Assembly (NCBI RefSeq): GCF_900187505.1
Contig: NZ_FYDL01000005.1
Coordinates: 96,788-160,787 of the forward strand
Reading direction: 5' to 3'
From: Pseudomonas sp. Irchel s3h17
GTDB lineage: Bacteria > Pseudomonadota > Gammaproteobacteria > Pseudomonadales > Pseudomonadaceae
DNA: 64,000 nt
The position numbers and the translations under genes were made by a program. Below are positions 37,515 to 46,799 of this stretch, one piece after another (within the stretch, counting starts at the first letter, position 1; each line of letters begins with the position of its first letter). Below the pieces are notes generated by a model. That model worked only from the letters and a program-made list of their open reading frames with translations, was not told the origin of the DNA and made no database searches.

Positions 37515-38387
37515 TCAGCCTCGGCCACCTGGCAGTTCGATCCGTTCATTTTCGCCCGGGACGGTTGGCCAGTCCCCGGCTGCCCAGCGTCGACGTGCTT
37601 CATCGATCGCCGCCGGGTCGCTGGCGACGAAGTTCCAGTTGATCCGTCGTGGCCCGTCCAGTGGCGCTCCGCCAAGCAATACGGCGTGGCAGTCGCTTTC
37701 GGCGAACAGGCTCATTGCTTCGCCCGCTGGCAGCACCACCAACGAGAGTGGCTCAACGGGCTCACCATTGAGCTGCGCCTCGCCATCGAGCACATAGAGC
37801 GCGCGTTCTTCATGTTCGGTGGGGATCAGCAGGGTCGTTGCGGTTTGCAGTTCAAGCTCTGCGTACAGTGTTGGCGAGAGTACCGGTACCGGCGATTCCA
37901 GGCAAAAGCCCGTTCCGGCAATCATCCGGATCTTCACCCCGAGGTTGTCGCTCACGGGCAGGCTCGCGGCGGGGTGGTGGCTGTAGTGGCCGGGGCCTTG
38001 TTCGTGTTCCTTGGGCGATGCCAGCCAGATTTGCAGGCCGTGCAGTGTGAAGTCGGTAGCCCATAGCGCTTCGGGTGTGCGCTCGACATGGGCAATCCCG
38101 CTGCCGGCGGTCATCCAGCTGACGTCGCCCGGTTTGACGAGCTGCTCCGATCCCAGGCTGTCCTTGTGCAGCAGTTCGCCTTCGAACAGGTAGGTGAGGG
38201 TGGACAGGCCGATGTGCGGGTGCTGGCGGATGTTCATGCCGCGGCCGGTCGGATAGGCCGTTTCGAGCATGTGATCGAAGAATACGAAAGGCCCGACGCT
38301 TCGGCATCTGGCCGAAGGCAGCGGGCGGAGGATCGGCTGGCCTTCGACGTCTTCGGCGCGCGGGCGGATGACGAGTGGAGTGTTCAT
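37515..38387 (-). CDS. Pirin family protein (bicupin)
   Basis: 290-aa cytoplasmic protein with two cupin folds. The N-terminal pirin domain has VGPFVFFDHMLE and the metal-binding motif HPHIGLSTLTYLFEG (His56, His58) with further ligands in SGIAHVERTPE (His near 99). The C-terminal cupin covers about residues 160-270. Bacterial pirins variously act as quercetinases or metabolic regulators; which applies here is not visible. ATG at 38387. Upstream, across 62 bases, lies the OsmC gene on the same strand. Confidence 0.92.
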   Translation of the reverse strand: MNTPLVIRPRAEDVEGQPILRPLPSARCRSVGPFVFFDHMLETAYPTGRGMNIRQHPHIGLSTLTYLFEGELLHKDSLGSEQLVKPGDVSWMTAGSGIAHVERTPEALWATDFTLHGLQIWLASPKEHEQGPGHYSHHPAASLPVSDNLGVKIRMIAGTGFCLESPVPVLSPTLYAELELQTATTLLIPTEHEERALYVLDGEAQLNGEPVEPLSLVVLPAGEAMSLFAESDCHAVLLGGAPLDGPRRINWNFVASDPAAIDEARRRWAAGDWPTVPGENERIELPGGRG

Positions 38388-38449
38388 ATGGCATTCCAGG
38401 CTGTACGAATGATGCCGCTGAGCATAACCCGCACAGCCCGGGTGTGCCG

Positions 38450-38866
38450 CTATTGGCTGAATGGACCTTCGGACAGGTGGGTTTCGATGGTCACTTCGCT
38501 GGTGGTCATCAGCTTGTGGATCGGGCAGCGGTCGGCAACCCGATGTAGCTCGTTGCGCTGGGCGTCGGTGAGTACGCCCTTGAGGGTGAGTTTGACGTGC
38601 AGGGCGTATTGCCCTGTCTGTTCCTGGCTGTTGTCGTGTTTGACCTCGACCGTGACGCCGGTCAGCGGGATGCCTTTCTTCTGGGCGTACAGCTTGAGGG
38701 TCAGGGCCTTGCAGGCGCCCAGGGCCGTGTCGAAGTAATCGTGTGGCTCGGGCGCCGAGCCTTCGCCCCCCGCGGATACGGGGACATCGGCAAAGAGTTG
38801 ATGGTCATCGATCTGGACGCTGTGACGAAAACCTTCGCTGGATTCAGTGTTGACGATAACGGTCAT
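38450..38866 (-). CDS. OsmC family protein
   Basis: 138-aa OsmC/Ohr-fold protein, a thiol peroxidase family acting on organic hydroperoxides as a dimer. The central helix motif DYFDTALGACKALTLKLYAQ contains the conserved Cys near residue 56; the second canonical Cys position is taken by DRCPIHKL near 118, so both redox cysteines are present. AGAGG 6 bases before the ATG. Upstream of pirin on the same strand and possibly co-transcribed; a stress role for both is an inference. Confidence 0.9.
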   Translation of the reverse strand: MTVIVNTESSEGFRHSVQIDDHQLFADVPVSAGGEGSAPEPHDYFDTALGACKALTLKLYAQKKGIPLTGVTVEVKHDNSQEQTGQYALHVKLTLKGVLTDAQRNELHRVADRCPIHKLMTTSEVTIETHLSEGPFSQ

Positions 38867-39054
38867 GGCTAGCCTCTTGATCAGTGGGGGGAGGAAAAGA
38901 CCTTGCAGTTATAGAGCATCCAGCGACCGAGGCGTTCCACTTTCTTGGCGGCCAGGCCCAAGGGCGTTAGCCGGGGGGAGGTGTGCCGCGCTTTGTCATC
39001 AGTCTGTCACCCCGGCGTCATACCCTCGCGCTCATCTCAATCAAGGAGCGTGAT

Positions 39055-39519
39055 ATGCCCCTCACCCGTTTACGCGCATTGGCGGCGCTGATGTTGATCA
39101 GTGGCTTGGCCAGCGCCGAAGTCCGCGTTGACGGTCCGGTGGAATATGGTGTGTTTGAAGGGCCTTCGGCCGAACTGCAATCGGGTGAGCGCGTGTTGCG
39201 CCGCAGCAATGAGTCGATCCGGCAGACCGAAACCGTACCCGCCAAACTCGGCACCAAGTTCGGCATGCGTTATCAGTTGGTGGGTAAAGTGGCCGAAGGG
39301 CAGCCGCTGACCCTGCTGTACTTCACCCCGGGCATTCGGACGGCGGACGGTGTGCGCCACGACAAATTCGAAGTGACGCAAAAACTGGTGCCTGGCGCGC
39401 CACAGGATGTAATGGCCTACGAATTCACGGAAAGCCATGAAATCGTGCCGGGAGAGTGGCGCTTCATGGTGTTTCAGGGGGACCGCCTGTTGACCCAGCA
39501 ACGCTTCACGGTTCGCTGA
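39055..39519 (+). CDS. DUF3859 periplasmic protein
   Basis: 154 aa with a signal peptide (about residues 1-20, ending GLASA). The mature domain has VRVDGPVEYGVFEGPSAELQ, then GTKFGMRYQLVGKVAEGQPL and YEFTESHEIVPGEWRFMVFQ, an Ig-like all-beta pattern typical of DUF3859. No function is known for the family. AAGGAG 6 bases upstream fixes the ATG at 39055. Followed by a shared bidirectional terminator with fabB. Confidence 0.85.
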   Translation: MPLTRLRALAALMLISGLASAEVRVDGPVEYGVFEGPSAELQSGERVLRRSNESIRQTETVPAKLGTKFGMRYQLVGKVAEGQPLTLLYFTPGIRTADGVRHDKFEVTQKLVPGAPQDVMAYEFTESHEIVPGEWRFMVFQGDRLLTQQRFTVR

Positions 39520-39605
39520 ATCGATATCGACTCGTCCGTCAGCCGGCTTCCATGAGGTGTAATCCGCCATTGGCAGCGATGTCAGCGATAAATCCCGGAC
39601 AATAA

Positions 39606-39634
39606 AAAACGCCCCGAACCAGTCGGGGCGTTTT
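39606..39634. terminator. Bidirectional terminator between DUF3859 gene and fabB
   Basis: Stem AAAACGCCCCGA (39606-39617) with TCGGGGCGTTTT (39623-39634), loop of 5. Confidence 0.92.
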
Positions 39635-39658
39635 CATGTACGGCGTTGTGGCGGGGTA

Positions 39659-40879
39659 TTACTTGCCCTGCCAGCGCTTCAGTACCAGGGTGGCATTGGT
39701 GCCACCGAAGCCGAAGCTGTTGCTCATCACGGTGTTGAAGGCCACGTCTTCACGGGTCTTGGTCAGGATTGGCATGTCTGCCACTTCCGGATCCAGTTCG
39801 TCGATGTTGGCCGAGCCTGCCATGAAGTTGCCTTCCATCATCAGCATGCAGTAGATCGCTTCGTGAACGCCGGCGGCGCCCAGGGAGTGACCCGACAGGC
39901 TCTTGGTGGAGCTGATGGCCGGGGCCTTGTCGCCGAACACTTCACGCACACCTTTCATCTCCATGACGTCGCCGACCGGAGTCGAGGTGCCGTGGGTGTT
40001 CAGGTAGTCGATCGGAGCGTCGACGGTGGACATGGCCATCTGCATGCAGCGGATGGCGCCTTCGCCGCTTGGAGCGACCATGTCGTAGCCATCGGACGTC
40101 GCGCCGTAGCCGACGATTTCCGCGTAGATCTTCGCGCCACGGGCCAGAGCGTGCTCCAGCTCCTCGACCACGACCATGCCGCCACCGCCGGCGATGACGA
40201 AACCGTCACGCTTGGCGTCGTAGGCACGGGAGGCCTTTTCCGGGGTCTCGTTGTACTGGCTGGACAGTGCGCCCATGGCGTCGAAAAGGAACGACTGGCT
40301 CCAGTGTTCTTCTTCACCGCCGCCGGCGAACACGATGTCCTGCTTGCCCATCTGGATCTGTTCCATGGCGGTACCGATGCAGTGAGCACTGGTGGCGCAG
40401 GCAGAAGCGATGGAGTAGTTCAGGCCCTTGATCTTGAATGGAGTGGCCAGGCAAGCGGAAACCGTGCTGCTCATGGTCCGCGTGACGCGGTATGGGCCGA
40501 CGCGCTTGACGCCTTTTTCGCGCAAGATATCCAGCGCTTCCATCTGGTTCAGGGTCGATGCGCCACCGGAGCCGGCGATCAGGCCGGTACGCGGGTTGGA
40601 CACTTGCTCTTCGGTCAGGCCGGAGTCAGTGATGGCGTCTTTCATGGCCAGGTAGGCGTAAGCCGCCGCGTGGCCGACGAAGCGATAGATCTTGCGATCG
40701 ATCAGCTCTTCGAGTGGTAGGTCAATGGAGCCGGAAACCTGGCTACGCAGACCCATTTCGGCATATTCCGGATTGAACCGGATGCCAGGGCGGCTTGCAC
40801 GCAGGTTAGCGGAGACGGTCTCTTTGTCATTGCCCAGGCACGAAACAATGCCCAGACCAGTGATAACGACGCGGCGCAT
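39659..40879 (-). CDS. fabB: 3-oxoacyl-ACP synthase I
   Basis: Elongates acyl-ACP in fatty acid synthesis and is required for the unsaturated branch after FabA; 406 aa. The Cys-His-His triad is visible: Cys161 in [14 protein letters not shown], His in [13 protein letters not shown] near 297 and His in [15 protein letters not shown] near 332. [14 protein letters not shown] closes the protein. Starts 11 bases after the fabA stop, so the two are one operon for cis-unsaturated fatty acid synthesis. Confidence 0.98.
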   Translation of the reverse strand: MRRVVITGLGIVSCLGNDKETVSANLRASRPGIRFNPEYAEMGLRSQVSGSIDLPLEELIDRKIYRFVGHAAAYAYLAMKDAITDSGLTEEQVSNPRTGLIAGSGGASTLNQMEALDILREKGVKRVGPYRVTRTMSSTVSACLATPFKIKGLNYSIASACATSAHCIGTAMEQIQMGKQDIVFAGGGEEEHWSQSFLFDAMGALSSQYNETPEKASRAYDAKRDGFVIAGGGGMVVVEELEHALARGAKIYAEIVGYGATSDGYDMVAPSGEGAIRCMQMAMSTVDAPIDYLNTHGTSTPVGDVMEMKGVREVFGDKAPAISSTKSLSGHSLGAAGVHEAIYCMLMMEGNFMAGSANIDELDPEVADMPILTKTREDVAFNTVMSNSFGFGGTNATLVLKRWQGK

Positions 40880-40890
40880 GCGAATAACCC

Positions 40891-41406
40891 TTAGAAGTTG
40901 TCAGTGGAGGTAAAAACGCCGACCCGAAGGCCGTCGGCGGTGTAGATCTCACGGCCGTCAACGCTGACCGAACCATCGGCGATGGCCAGGTTGAGCTTGC
41001 CCTTGAGCACACGTTTGATATGAATGTTATAGGTGACTTTCTTGGCTGTCGGCAGTACCTGGCCAAAGAATTTCACTTCGCCCGAACCCAGGGCCCGGCC
41101 ACGGCCCGGCAGGCCTTGCCAGCCGAGGAAGAAGCCGACCAGTTGCCACATGGCATCGAGGCCCAGGCAGCCAGGCATCACCGGGTCACCTTCAAAGTGG
41201 CAGCCGAAGAACCACAGGTCCGGAGTGATATCCAGCTCGGCGACCAATTCACCTTTGCCGTACTTGCCGCCTTCTTCACTGATCAGGGTGACGCGATCTA
41301 CCATCAGCATGTTCGGGGCGGGCAGTTGCGCGTTACCTGGGCCGAACAGCTCACCGCGACTGCAGCGCAGCAGGTCTTCCCGGGTAAAGGCGTGTTGTTT
41401 GGTCAT
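40891..41406 (-). CDS. fabA: 3-hydroxydecanoyl-ACP dehydratase/isomerase
   Basis: Dehydrates 3-hydroxydecanoyl-ACP and isomerises the product to the cis-3 form, the branch point to unsaturated fatty acids. 171 aa, hotdog fold. The catalytic pair is His70 ([13 protein letters not shown]) and Asp84 ([19 protein letters not shown]). First gene of fabA-fabB. A palindrome like those bound by DesT/FabR repressors lies about 130 bases upstream, consistent with control by the acyl-CoA pool known for Pseudomonas fabAB. Confidence 0.98.
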   Translation of the reverse strand: MTKQHAFTREDLLRCSRGELFGPGNAQLPAPNMLMVDRVTLISEEGGKYGKGELVAELDITPDLWFFGCHFEGDPVMPGCLGLDAMWQLVGFFLGWQGLPGRGRALGSGEVKFFGQVLPTAKKVTYNIHIKRVLKGKLNLAIADGSVSVDGREIYTADGLRVGVFTSTDNF

Positions 41407-41537
41407 GCGAGCTCCTCAATAGTCCCATGTGGCAGGTGGGGCAAATCTTCCCGGCCAGTCAAAGCATTCATGCCTTGAACTGGCAGCCTACTCATAGACT
41501 ATTGCGTTGTAGTGAAAGTCACAGCACAAGGGACATG

Positions 41538-41555
41538 AATGTACACTTGTGCACT
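41538..41555 (-). promoter_or_regulatory. DesT/FabR-like operator upstream of fabA
   Basis: AATGTACACTTGTGCACT is a quasi-palindrome sharing the GTACAC-TGT core of TetR-family DesT/FabR sites that control unsaturated fatty acid genes. It sits about 130 bases before the fabA start in an otherwise AT-rich segment. Confidence 0.55.
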
Positions 41556-41653
41556 GAAATTATTATTCAAGCCCAAAATCGAGCCTGTGCAGGTGCCTAA
41601 GACTGCCGCACTTTCGCCTTTCACGCCAGTCGCAGATGGTCGAAAGCACTGCA

Positions 41654-43552
41654 CTACTGTACCCAACGCTGCAGAATTTGCTGCAGATCAGTGCGTTTGA
41701 ACGGCTTGGCCAGGTAATCGTTCATTCCCGCCGACAAGCAGGCCTCACGGTCACCCTGCAAGGCATTGGCGGTCAGGGCGATGATCGGTAGGTCGCCGCA
41801 GCCGGGCAGTTGGCGGATTTGCCGGGTGGCTTCGTAACCATCGAGCGTTGGCAGCCGACAATCCATCAGGATGGCCTCGAACGCCTGGTTTGCGGCGCTG
41901 TGTACGGCCTGTGCGCCGTCGGTGGCGATGCTCACGGTAAACCCCAGGCTGCGCAGCATGGCTTCGATGACGGTGAGGTTGACCGGGTTGTCCTCCACCA
42001 GCAGCACGTTGCGCCCCTCACCGTGATGGTTGGTCACGGGCGTGCGCGGCACCGGCACCGGTAATGTCTGGCGGGACAGGGCCAACGGCACTTCCAGGGT
42101 AAACACCGAACCTTGTCCTTCCTCGCTTTGCGCGCGCAATGTGCCGCCCATCCGCTCGGCCAGCGTACGGGCGATCGGCAAGCCCAGGCCGGTGCCGCCG
42201 TACCGCCGGGAGATGGAGCTATCGGCCTGCTGGAAGGCGTTGAACATCAGTTCCAGGCTCTCGGCCGCGATACCGATCCCGCTGTCACGCACCGAGCAGG
42301 TGAACCACAGCAGTTCGTGGTCCAGCGATTGCCATTGGGGCTCGATGGTGATCTGCCCATGTTCGGTGAACTTCAGCGCATTGCCGATCAGATTGACCAG
42401 GATTTGCCGAATCCGGGTCGGATCGCCCGCGACCTGCAAGGCCTGCATGCCGTCAGGAAACTTCAGCTCAAGGCTCAAGCCGCGCTGCGCGGCGCTGTGG
42501 GCGAAGGCCTGGGCGCAGCTGCCGATCAGTTCGGCGAGGTTGAACGGGATATGTTCCAGTTCCAGCGCCGAGCGCTCGATGCGCGAGAAGTCGAGGATGT
42601 CGTTGATGACCTTGAGCAGGTGTTCGGTGGACTCCGATGCGAGTGCGGCGTACTCGGTTTGCTCCGCCGTCATCTCGGTGGTCTCCAGCAGCTGCAACAT
42701 GCCCAGCACGCCGTTCATGGGGGTGCGCAATTCATGGCTCATCATTGCCAGGAAGTCGGACTTGGCGCTGTTGGCCTTTTCCGCCTCTTCGCGTGTCTGG
42801 ATCAGTTGTGCCATGGCCTGATGCTGTTCGCGGCTGGCCTGCTCCAGGCCATCGGCAAGGTTATTGATATGGCGTGACAGGCTGCCCAGTTCGGCGTCGT
42901 CGACGATCGGCAGTGGCCGCTGGTAGTCGCCTTGCTGGATCGCCTTGACGGCGTTGCCCATGGCGCTGATTGGCTCCGACAGGCTGGCGGCCAGGCGGCG
43001 AGCCAGCAGAAAAGTGAAGAGCAGGGCAAACAGCGCCAGGATCCCGGCCTTGAACACGATCTCCTTTTGCCGCTGGCTGAAGGCATCGTTGGACATGCCG
43101 ACAATCACCCGCCCCAGATAATCTTCGGAAGTGCCCGGGGTGGGGGGCGGGCCTTGCAGGAAGTCATCGTTGAGCCGGATCCGTTGCAAGCGCACCGGGG
43201 CCTGGAACACCTCGACCTGTTGTGGGCGCCCTTTGCTGGCATCGGGTTGCTCGACGTACACCAGCACATTGTTGGCGCTGTCCTGTACTTGCAAAAAACG
43301 TACGTGAGGGGTGGCCAGGGTCGCTTTCATCAGGCTTTCGAGTACTTCCCGGTTGCCGGAGATCACTCCGTACTCGGTGGCCGGGGCCAGTTGGTTGGCG
43401 ATCAGTTGCCCGGTGTGGTTGAGCTCCTGGCGCAGGTCCTGGATCCGCACGAAAGTAAAGAAGCTGATCAGCAACAGGGTCAGCAGCAGCGCCGGGCCAA
43501 GGCTGATGACCTGGGTGCGGGTATTGATGCCCCAATGGCGACGGAACGTCAT
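41654..43552 (-). CDS. Hybrid sensor histidine kinase (PA1611-like)
   Basis: 632-aa inner-membrane hybrid kinase. TM1 (about 15-36), periplasmic sensor (37-165), TM2 (168-186), HAMP (187-240), HisKA with His273 in MMSHELRTPMNG, HATPase with N-box NLIGNALKFTEHG (387-399), G1 DSGIGIA and G2 GTGLGLPI, and a C-terminal receiver with Asp564 in AILMDCRLPTLDGYEA. No Hpt domain. Starts at 43552, overlapping the binding-protein gene by 4 bases. It lies next to fabA as PA1611 does in P. aeruginosa, where that kinase interacts with RetS in the Gac network (established for P. aeruginosa; inferred here). Confidence 0.9.
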   Translation of the reverse strand: MTFRRHWGINTRTQVISLGPALLLTLLLISFFTFVRIQDLRQELNHTGQLIANQLAPATEYGVISGNREVLESLMKATLATPHVRFLQVQDSANNVLVYVEQPDASKGRPQQVEVFQAPVRLQRIRLNDDFLQGPPPTPGTSEDYLGRVIVGMSNDAFSQRQKEIVFKAGILALFALLFTFLLARRLAASLSEPISAMGNAVKAIQQGDYQRPLPIVDDAELGSLSRHINNLADGLEQASREQHQAMAQLIQTREEAEKANSAKSDFLAMMSHELRTPMNGVLGMLQLLETTEMTAEQTEYAALASESTEHLLKVINDILDFSRIERSALELEHIPFNLAELIGSCAQAFAHSAAQRGLSLELKFPDGMQALQVAGDPTRIRQILVNLIGNALKFTEHGQITIEPQWQSLDHELLWFTCSVRDSGIGIAAESLELMFNAFQQADSSISRRYGGTGLGLPIARTLAERMGGTLRAQSEEGQGSVFTLEVPLALSRQTLPVPVPRTPVTNHHGEGRNVLLVEDNPVNLTVIEAMLRSLGFTVSIATDGAQAVHSAANQAFEAILMDCRLPTLDGYEATRQIRQLPGCGDLPIIALTANALQGDREACLSAGMNDYLAKPFKRTDLQQILQRWVQ

Positions 43553-44478
43553 GGAAGGTGTTCTCCTTCGGCCAACTGCGTTGCAACCTCGGCGGGGTCT
43601 ATCTGTCCGATCCCCAGGGAGCGCGTGACTTGCGGATTGTTGGCGACCTTGAAGCGATTCGGGTAGAGGCTGCGCGGCCAACTGACCGGTGCCCGGTCAA
43701 GCAAGTCGCCAAGGACCGCCAGCCAGTCGCTCTGGTCGCTGTAGGTGCTGGCCAGACTGCCGGCCTTGACGAAGCCGGCGTTGGGGCCGATCAGGGCAAG
43801 CTGTTGGCCATAGCTGCTGAGCAGCAGGTTCTTGACCGTTTTCGGGTTGTACAGGTCCGGGTCGTCGAGCCCCAGCAATACATCGCTGTTGCTGAGCAAT
43901 GTCTGCAGGGGGCGGCTGTCATTGGTGTTGTCCCAGCGTTCGCTGACGATTTCCAGCGACAGTTGATGGGCCGCCTGATGCAGTTCCTTGAGCAGGAATT
44001 CGCTGTTTTTGCCGTACAGCACGCCCACGCGCCTGGCTTGCGGCAGCAGGTTGCGAGTCAGACGCAGTTGTCGGCTCAAGGGTGGGTCGCTCCAGAGCAG
44101 GCTCAGGTGCAGCGGTTGAGTGTCGCCCACACGTTGATTGGCCTGCAGGCGGCTGACGCGCAACACCAGTGTCGGCGGTCCCTGGCTGTCTTGCAGGCGC
44201 CAGTCCAGGGCGGCCAGGTCCAGCAGGATAAGGCGTGTACTGCTGGGGATGCGTGCCGGTGGGGGCAGTTCGCCCAGCGGGACAAAGCGTACCTGGTCCT
44301 TGGGTCGCTGCCCGGCCAGGGCATGGGTGAAGGCTTGCATGCCAGGCGTGTCGTCGGCCGCGGTCAACAGCACATCGGCCGCCCGCACCGGCAGCGCGAT
44401 CAGGCAGGCAAGCAACAGCAGGCCGGCCCAGGGGCGCAGGCTGCTCAGGAGGCAGGACCCATGGCGAATGTCGGCCAT
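43549..44478 (-). CDS. Periplasmic ABC-type substrate-binding-like protein
   Basis: 309 aa with a signal peptide (hydrophobic core LLLLACLIALPVRA, about residues 15-32). The fold resembles the uncharacterised ABC substrate-binding family (PF04392 type): ARRVGVLYGKNSEFLLKELH, then LLGLDDPDLYNPKTVKNLLL and LALIGPNAGFVKAGSLASTY. No ABC permease or ATPase is linked. The ATG at 44478 lies one base after the TonB-receptor stop, and its end overlaps the kinase gene, so it is probably the periplasmic ligand-binding partner of that kinase (inference). Ligand unknown. Confidence 0.82.
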   Translation of the reverse strand: MADIRHGSCLLSSLRPWAGLLLLACLIALPVRAADVLLTAADDTPGMQAFTHALAGQRPKDQVRFVPLGELPPPARIPSSTRLILLDLAALDWRLQDSQGPPTLVLRVSRLQANQRVGDTQPLHLSLLWSDPPLSRQLRLTRNLLPQARRVGVLYGKNSEFLLKELHQAAHQLSLEIVSERWDNTNDSRPLQTLLSNSDVLLGLDDPDLYNPKTVKNLLLSSYGQQLALIGPNAGFVKAGSLASTYSDQSDWLAVLGDLLDRAPVSWPRSLYPNRFKVANNPQVTRSLGIGQIDPAEVATQLAEGEHLP

Positions 44479-44479
44479 G

Positions 44480-46603
44480 TCAAAACACCAGCTCGGCGCT
44501 GAAATAGAGCACCTGGCGTGAGTCATAGTTGTTGTCGACAACGGTGGTCGGTTGATTGTCGAGGCGTTGCTGGAGGACTCCGGCCAGTTCCAGGCTGGCC
44601 TTGCCCAGGCTGAGGCGTTTGGCGATCCGGGTGTCGACGCGCTCGAAACGGTAGCCGTTGAGCGCGTCATCACCGTAGTAGAACAGTGCGCTGTTCCAGT
44701 CGTTGCCCCAGTCGCGCAGCCAGCCGGCCGAACCACTGTTGCGCGCGGTCAGTTGTTCATCCTGGGGGTTGCTGGCCTGGGCGTCGACATAGGCATACGT
44801 CAGGCGCAACCGGTCGGCAGCGCCCAGTTGCCAGTCCAGCTGGGCCTCCGTGCCACTGAAGCGTGCGGAGTTGGCGTTGCTGGCGATGTATTGGTTGTTG
44901 CGCAGCGGTTCACTGATCATGCCGGTGATTTCATCGTGGAACAGCTTTATATCGGCATTCAGTCCCCACTCCACGAAAAAGCCGTTATAGCCCAGTTCTC
45001 GTGAGCGCATGTGTTCCTGTTCGAGGTCGCCGGGGCCGCGGGTCTTGACGAAGTATCGGGCGCTGGTCCGGCCGTAGGCGCCGGGGTTGAGCGCGGTCAC
45101 CTGATAGCTCCAGTTGACGTTGTTCTCGAACATGTCAGGGGAGCGGACGGCTTCCGAGTACACCGCGCGCAGGCCATGGCGTGGATTGATCAGGTAATTG
45201 ATCGCCACCCGAGGGGTCAGGGAGTCGCCGATCAGCCGGGAATTTTCGTACATGGCACCGCCCTGAAGCAGCCAGTGCTCAGTGGCACGCCACTCCAGCT
45301 GGCCGAACCCTCGCCAGGTCGTGTCATCGAGGGTGCCATTGAAGTACGTCTCGGAGTCGGCCCGGTCGTAACGATAGTTCATGCCGCTGACCAGTCGCAG
45401 GCTATCGGCCAGGCTCAGGGTGTCCTGCAGCTCAAGGTCGTAACGCGATTCCCGGGAGCTCTGGTCAATGTCGCCGCAGACGGTCTGGCTGGCGCCCGCT
45501 TTCCATTGCTCAAGCACTTGATTGCCCAGTGCCTGTTCCGCTGGCGTGCCGCTGGGCGCGCCAGGCCCGGTATAGCTTTGCATGTGCCGCGCCAGTTGTT
45601 CGGCGTAGTTGGGGTTGAGCTGCCAGAGCTCGGTGAGCTGCGGGCTGAACGACACCTCGGCGTCGCAGGCCCGCCAGGTCTGCTGGCGATCCCAGTGCTG
45701 TGCCGAGCCCTGGATATACAGGCTGTGATCGGGGTTGATGTCCAGGTTCCAGCGCAATGAGCCGGCGTAGTCCTTGGCGACCACATCGGAGTTGTTGCCG
45801 GCCGCGGTAATCCCGGAAAACACCGGGCGGTAGGTATAAGGCCGCTGGTTGCTGCCATCTTTGGCGTTGAGCTGCCAGTCAATGCTCTGTTGCTCGTCGA
45901 GGGTTTGACTGACGGCCAGGTTGAAGCGGTTCAGGCGTCGACTGTCGCGGTAATCGTCACCCTGGCGGTCCGAATCGAAACCGTCATCCTGCTGGCCGGA
46001 CAGTGACAGGCGCAGGTCGCCGGTTTCCCAGCCGGTGCCCTGGCTGGCGTACCAGTCATCGATGCCGCGCTCACCCCGGGTGATTTTCAGTCGTGTGCCA
46101 TGACTGGCCGATGGGGCGCGGGTGATGATGTTGACCACCGCCATCAGCGCATTGGCACCGTAACTGACCGTGTTCGGCCCACGGAAGACTTCGATGCGCT
46201 CGATGTCCTCCATGGCCACCGGGATGTCGCTCCAGTCCACCGTCGCCAGGCCTGCGCGGTACACCGAACGGCCGTCGATCAGCACTTGCATGCGTCGTGC
46301 GCCATCGGCATTGCTGCCGTGGTAGTTCACCACCGCCTGGTTACCGCTGATGTTGCCGACCATCATCCCCGGTACCAGCCTGAGCAGTTCGCTGATGTCC
46401 CGGGCCCCGCTGGTCTTGATCAGTTCGCTGTCGAGCACGGTCATGCTGCCCGGGACGGCGGCCGGCGACTGTTTGAGACGAGTGGCGGTCAGCACCTGCG
46501 GCAGCTGCGCGTTGTCGAGGAACAGGTCATCGGCCAGCAGCGTATCGCTGAAGATCAGTGCCAGTGCCAGCGAAGGGCGTAGGTGGGAAGGGCCAACAGA
46601 CAC
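44480..46603 (-). CDS. TonB-dependent outer-membrane receptor
   Basis: 707 aa starting at a GTG (46603) with AAGG upstream; short signal peptide ending near LLAD. A plug domain (about 35-160) shows LPQVLTATRLKQSPAAVPGS, then VLIDGRSVYRAGLATVDWSD and RIEVFRGPNTVSYGANALMA; the remainder is a 22-strand barrel ending in YFSAELVF with the terminal Phe. It lacks the N-terminal signalling extension of ECF-linked receptors. Substrate unknown; the DGRSVYR plug type is seen in receptors annotated for iron complexes or vitamin B12. First gene of a three-gene operon with the binding protein and hybrid kinase, so ligand passage and sensing may be linked. Confidence 0.9.
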   Translation of the reverse strand: MSVGPSHLRPSLALALIFSDTLLADDLFLDNAQLPQVLTATRLKQSPAAVPGSMTVLDSELIKTSGARDISELLRLVPGMMVGNISGNQAVVNYHGSNADGARRMQVLIDGRSVYRAGLATVDWSDIPVAMEDIERIEVFRGPNTVSYGANALMAVVNIITRAPSASHGTRLKITRGERGIDDWYASQGTGWETGDLRLSLSGQQDDGFDSDRQGDDYRDSRRLNRFNLAVSQTLDEQQSIDWQLNAKDGSNQRPYTYRPVFSGITAAGNNSDVVAKDYAGSLRWNLDINPDHSLYIQGSAQHWDRQQTWRACDAEVSFSPQLTELWQLNPNYAEQLARHMQSYTGPGAPSGTPAEQALGNQVLEQWKAGASQTVCGDIDQSSRESRYDLELQDTLSLADSLRLVSGMNYRYDRADSETYFNGTLDDTTWRGFGQLEWRATEHWLLQGGAMYENSRLIGDSLTPRVAINYLINPRHGLRAVYSEAVRSPDMFENNVNWSYQVTALNPGAYGRTSARYFVKTRGPGDLEQEHMRSRELGYNGFFVEWGLNADIKLFHDEITGMISEPLRNNQYIASNANSARFSGTEAQLDWQLGAADRLRLTYAYVDAQASNPQDEQLTARNSGSAGWLRDWGNDWNSALFYYGDDALNGYRFERVDTRIAKRLSLGKASLELAGVLQQRLDNQPTTVVDNNYDSRQVLYFSAELVF

Positions 46604-46799
46604 GATACAGCCTTGATAGCGTTTAGATGTCGCGCATGTTAACCGAGCTCGTTGAGTTTTCCAGTCACGATGCTGGCGTTTTCCTAGGTTTTATTATCAG
46701 GCTTCCTACAAATGCTGGTAATTGTCGCAGGGGCTGGCCGACGGTGGACCGCTCCGTATAATGCGGACATCGCCACTGGTTTGGATGAATGGATTGAAT

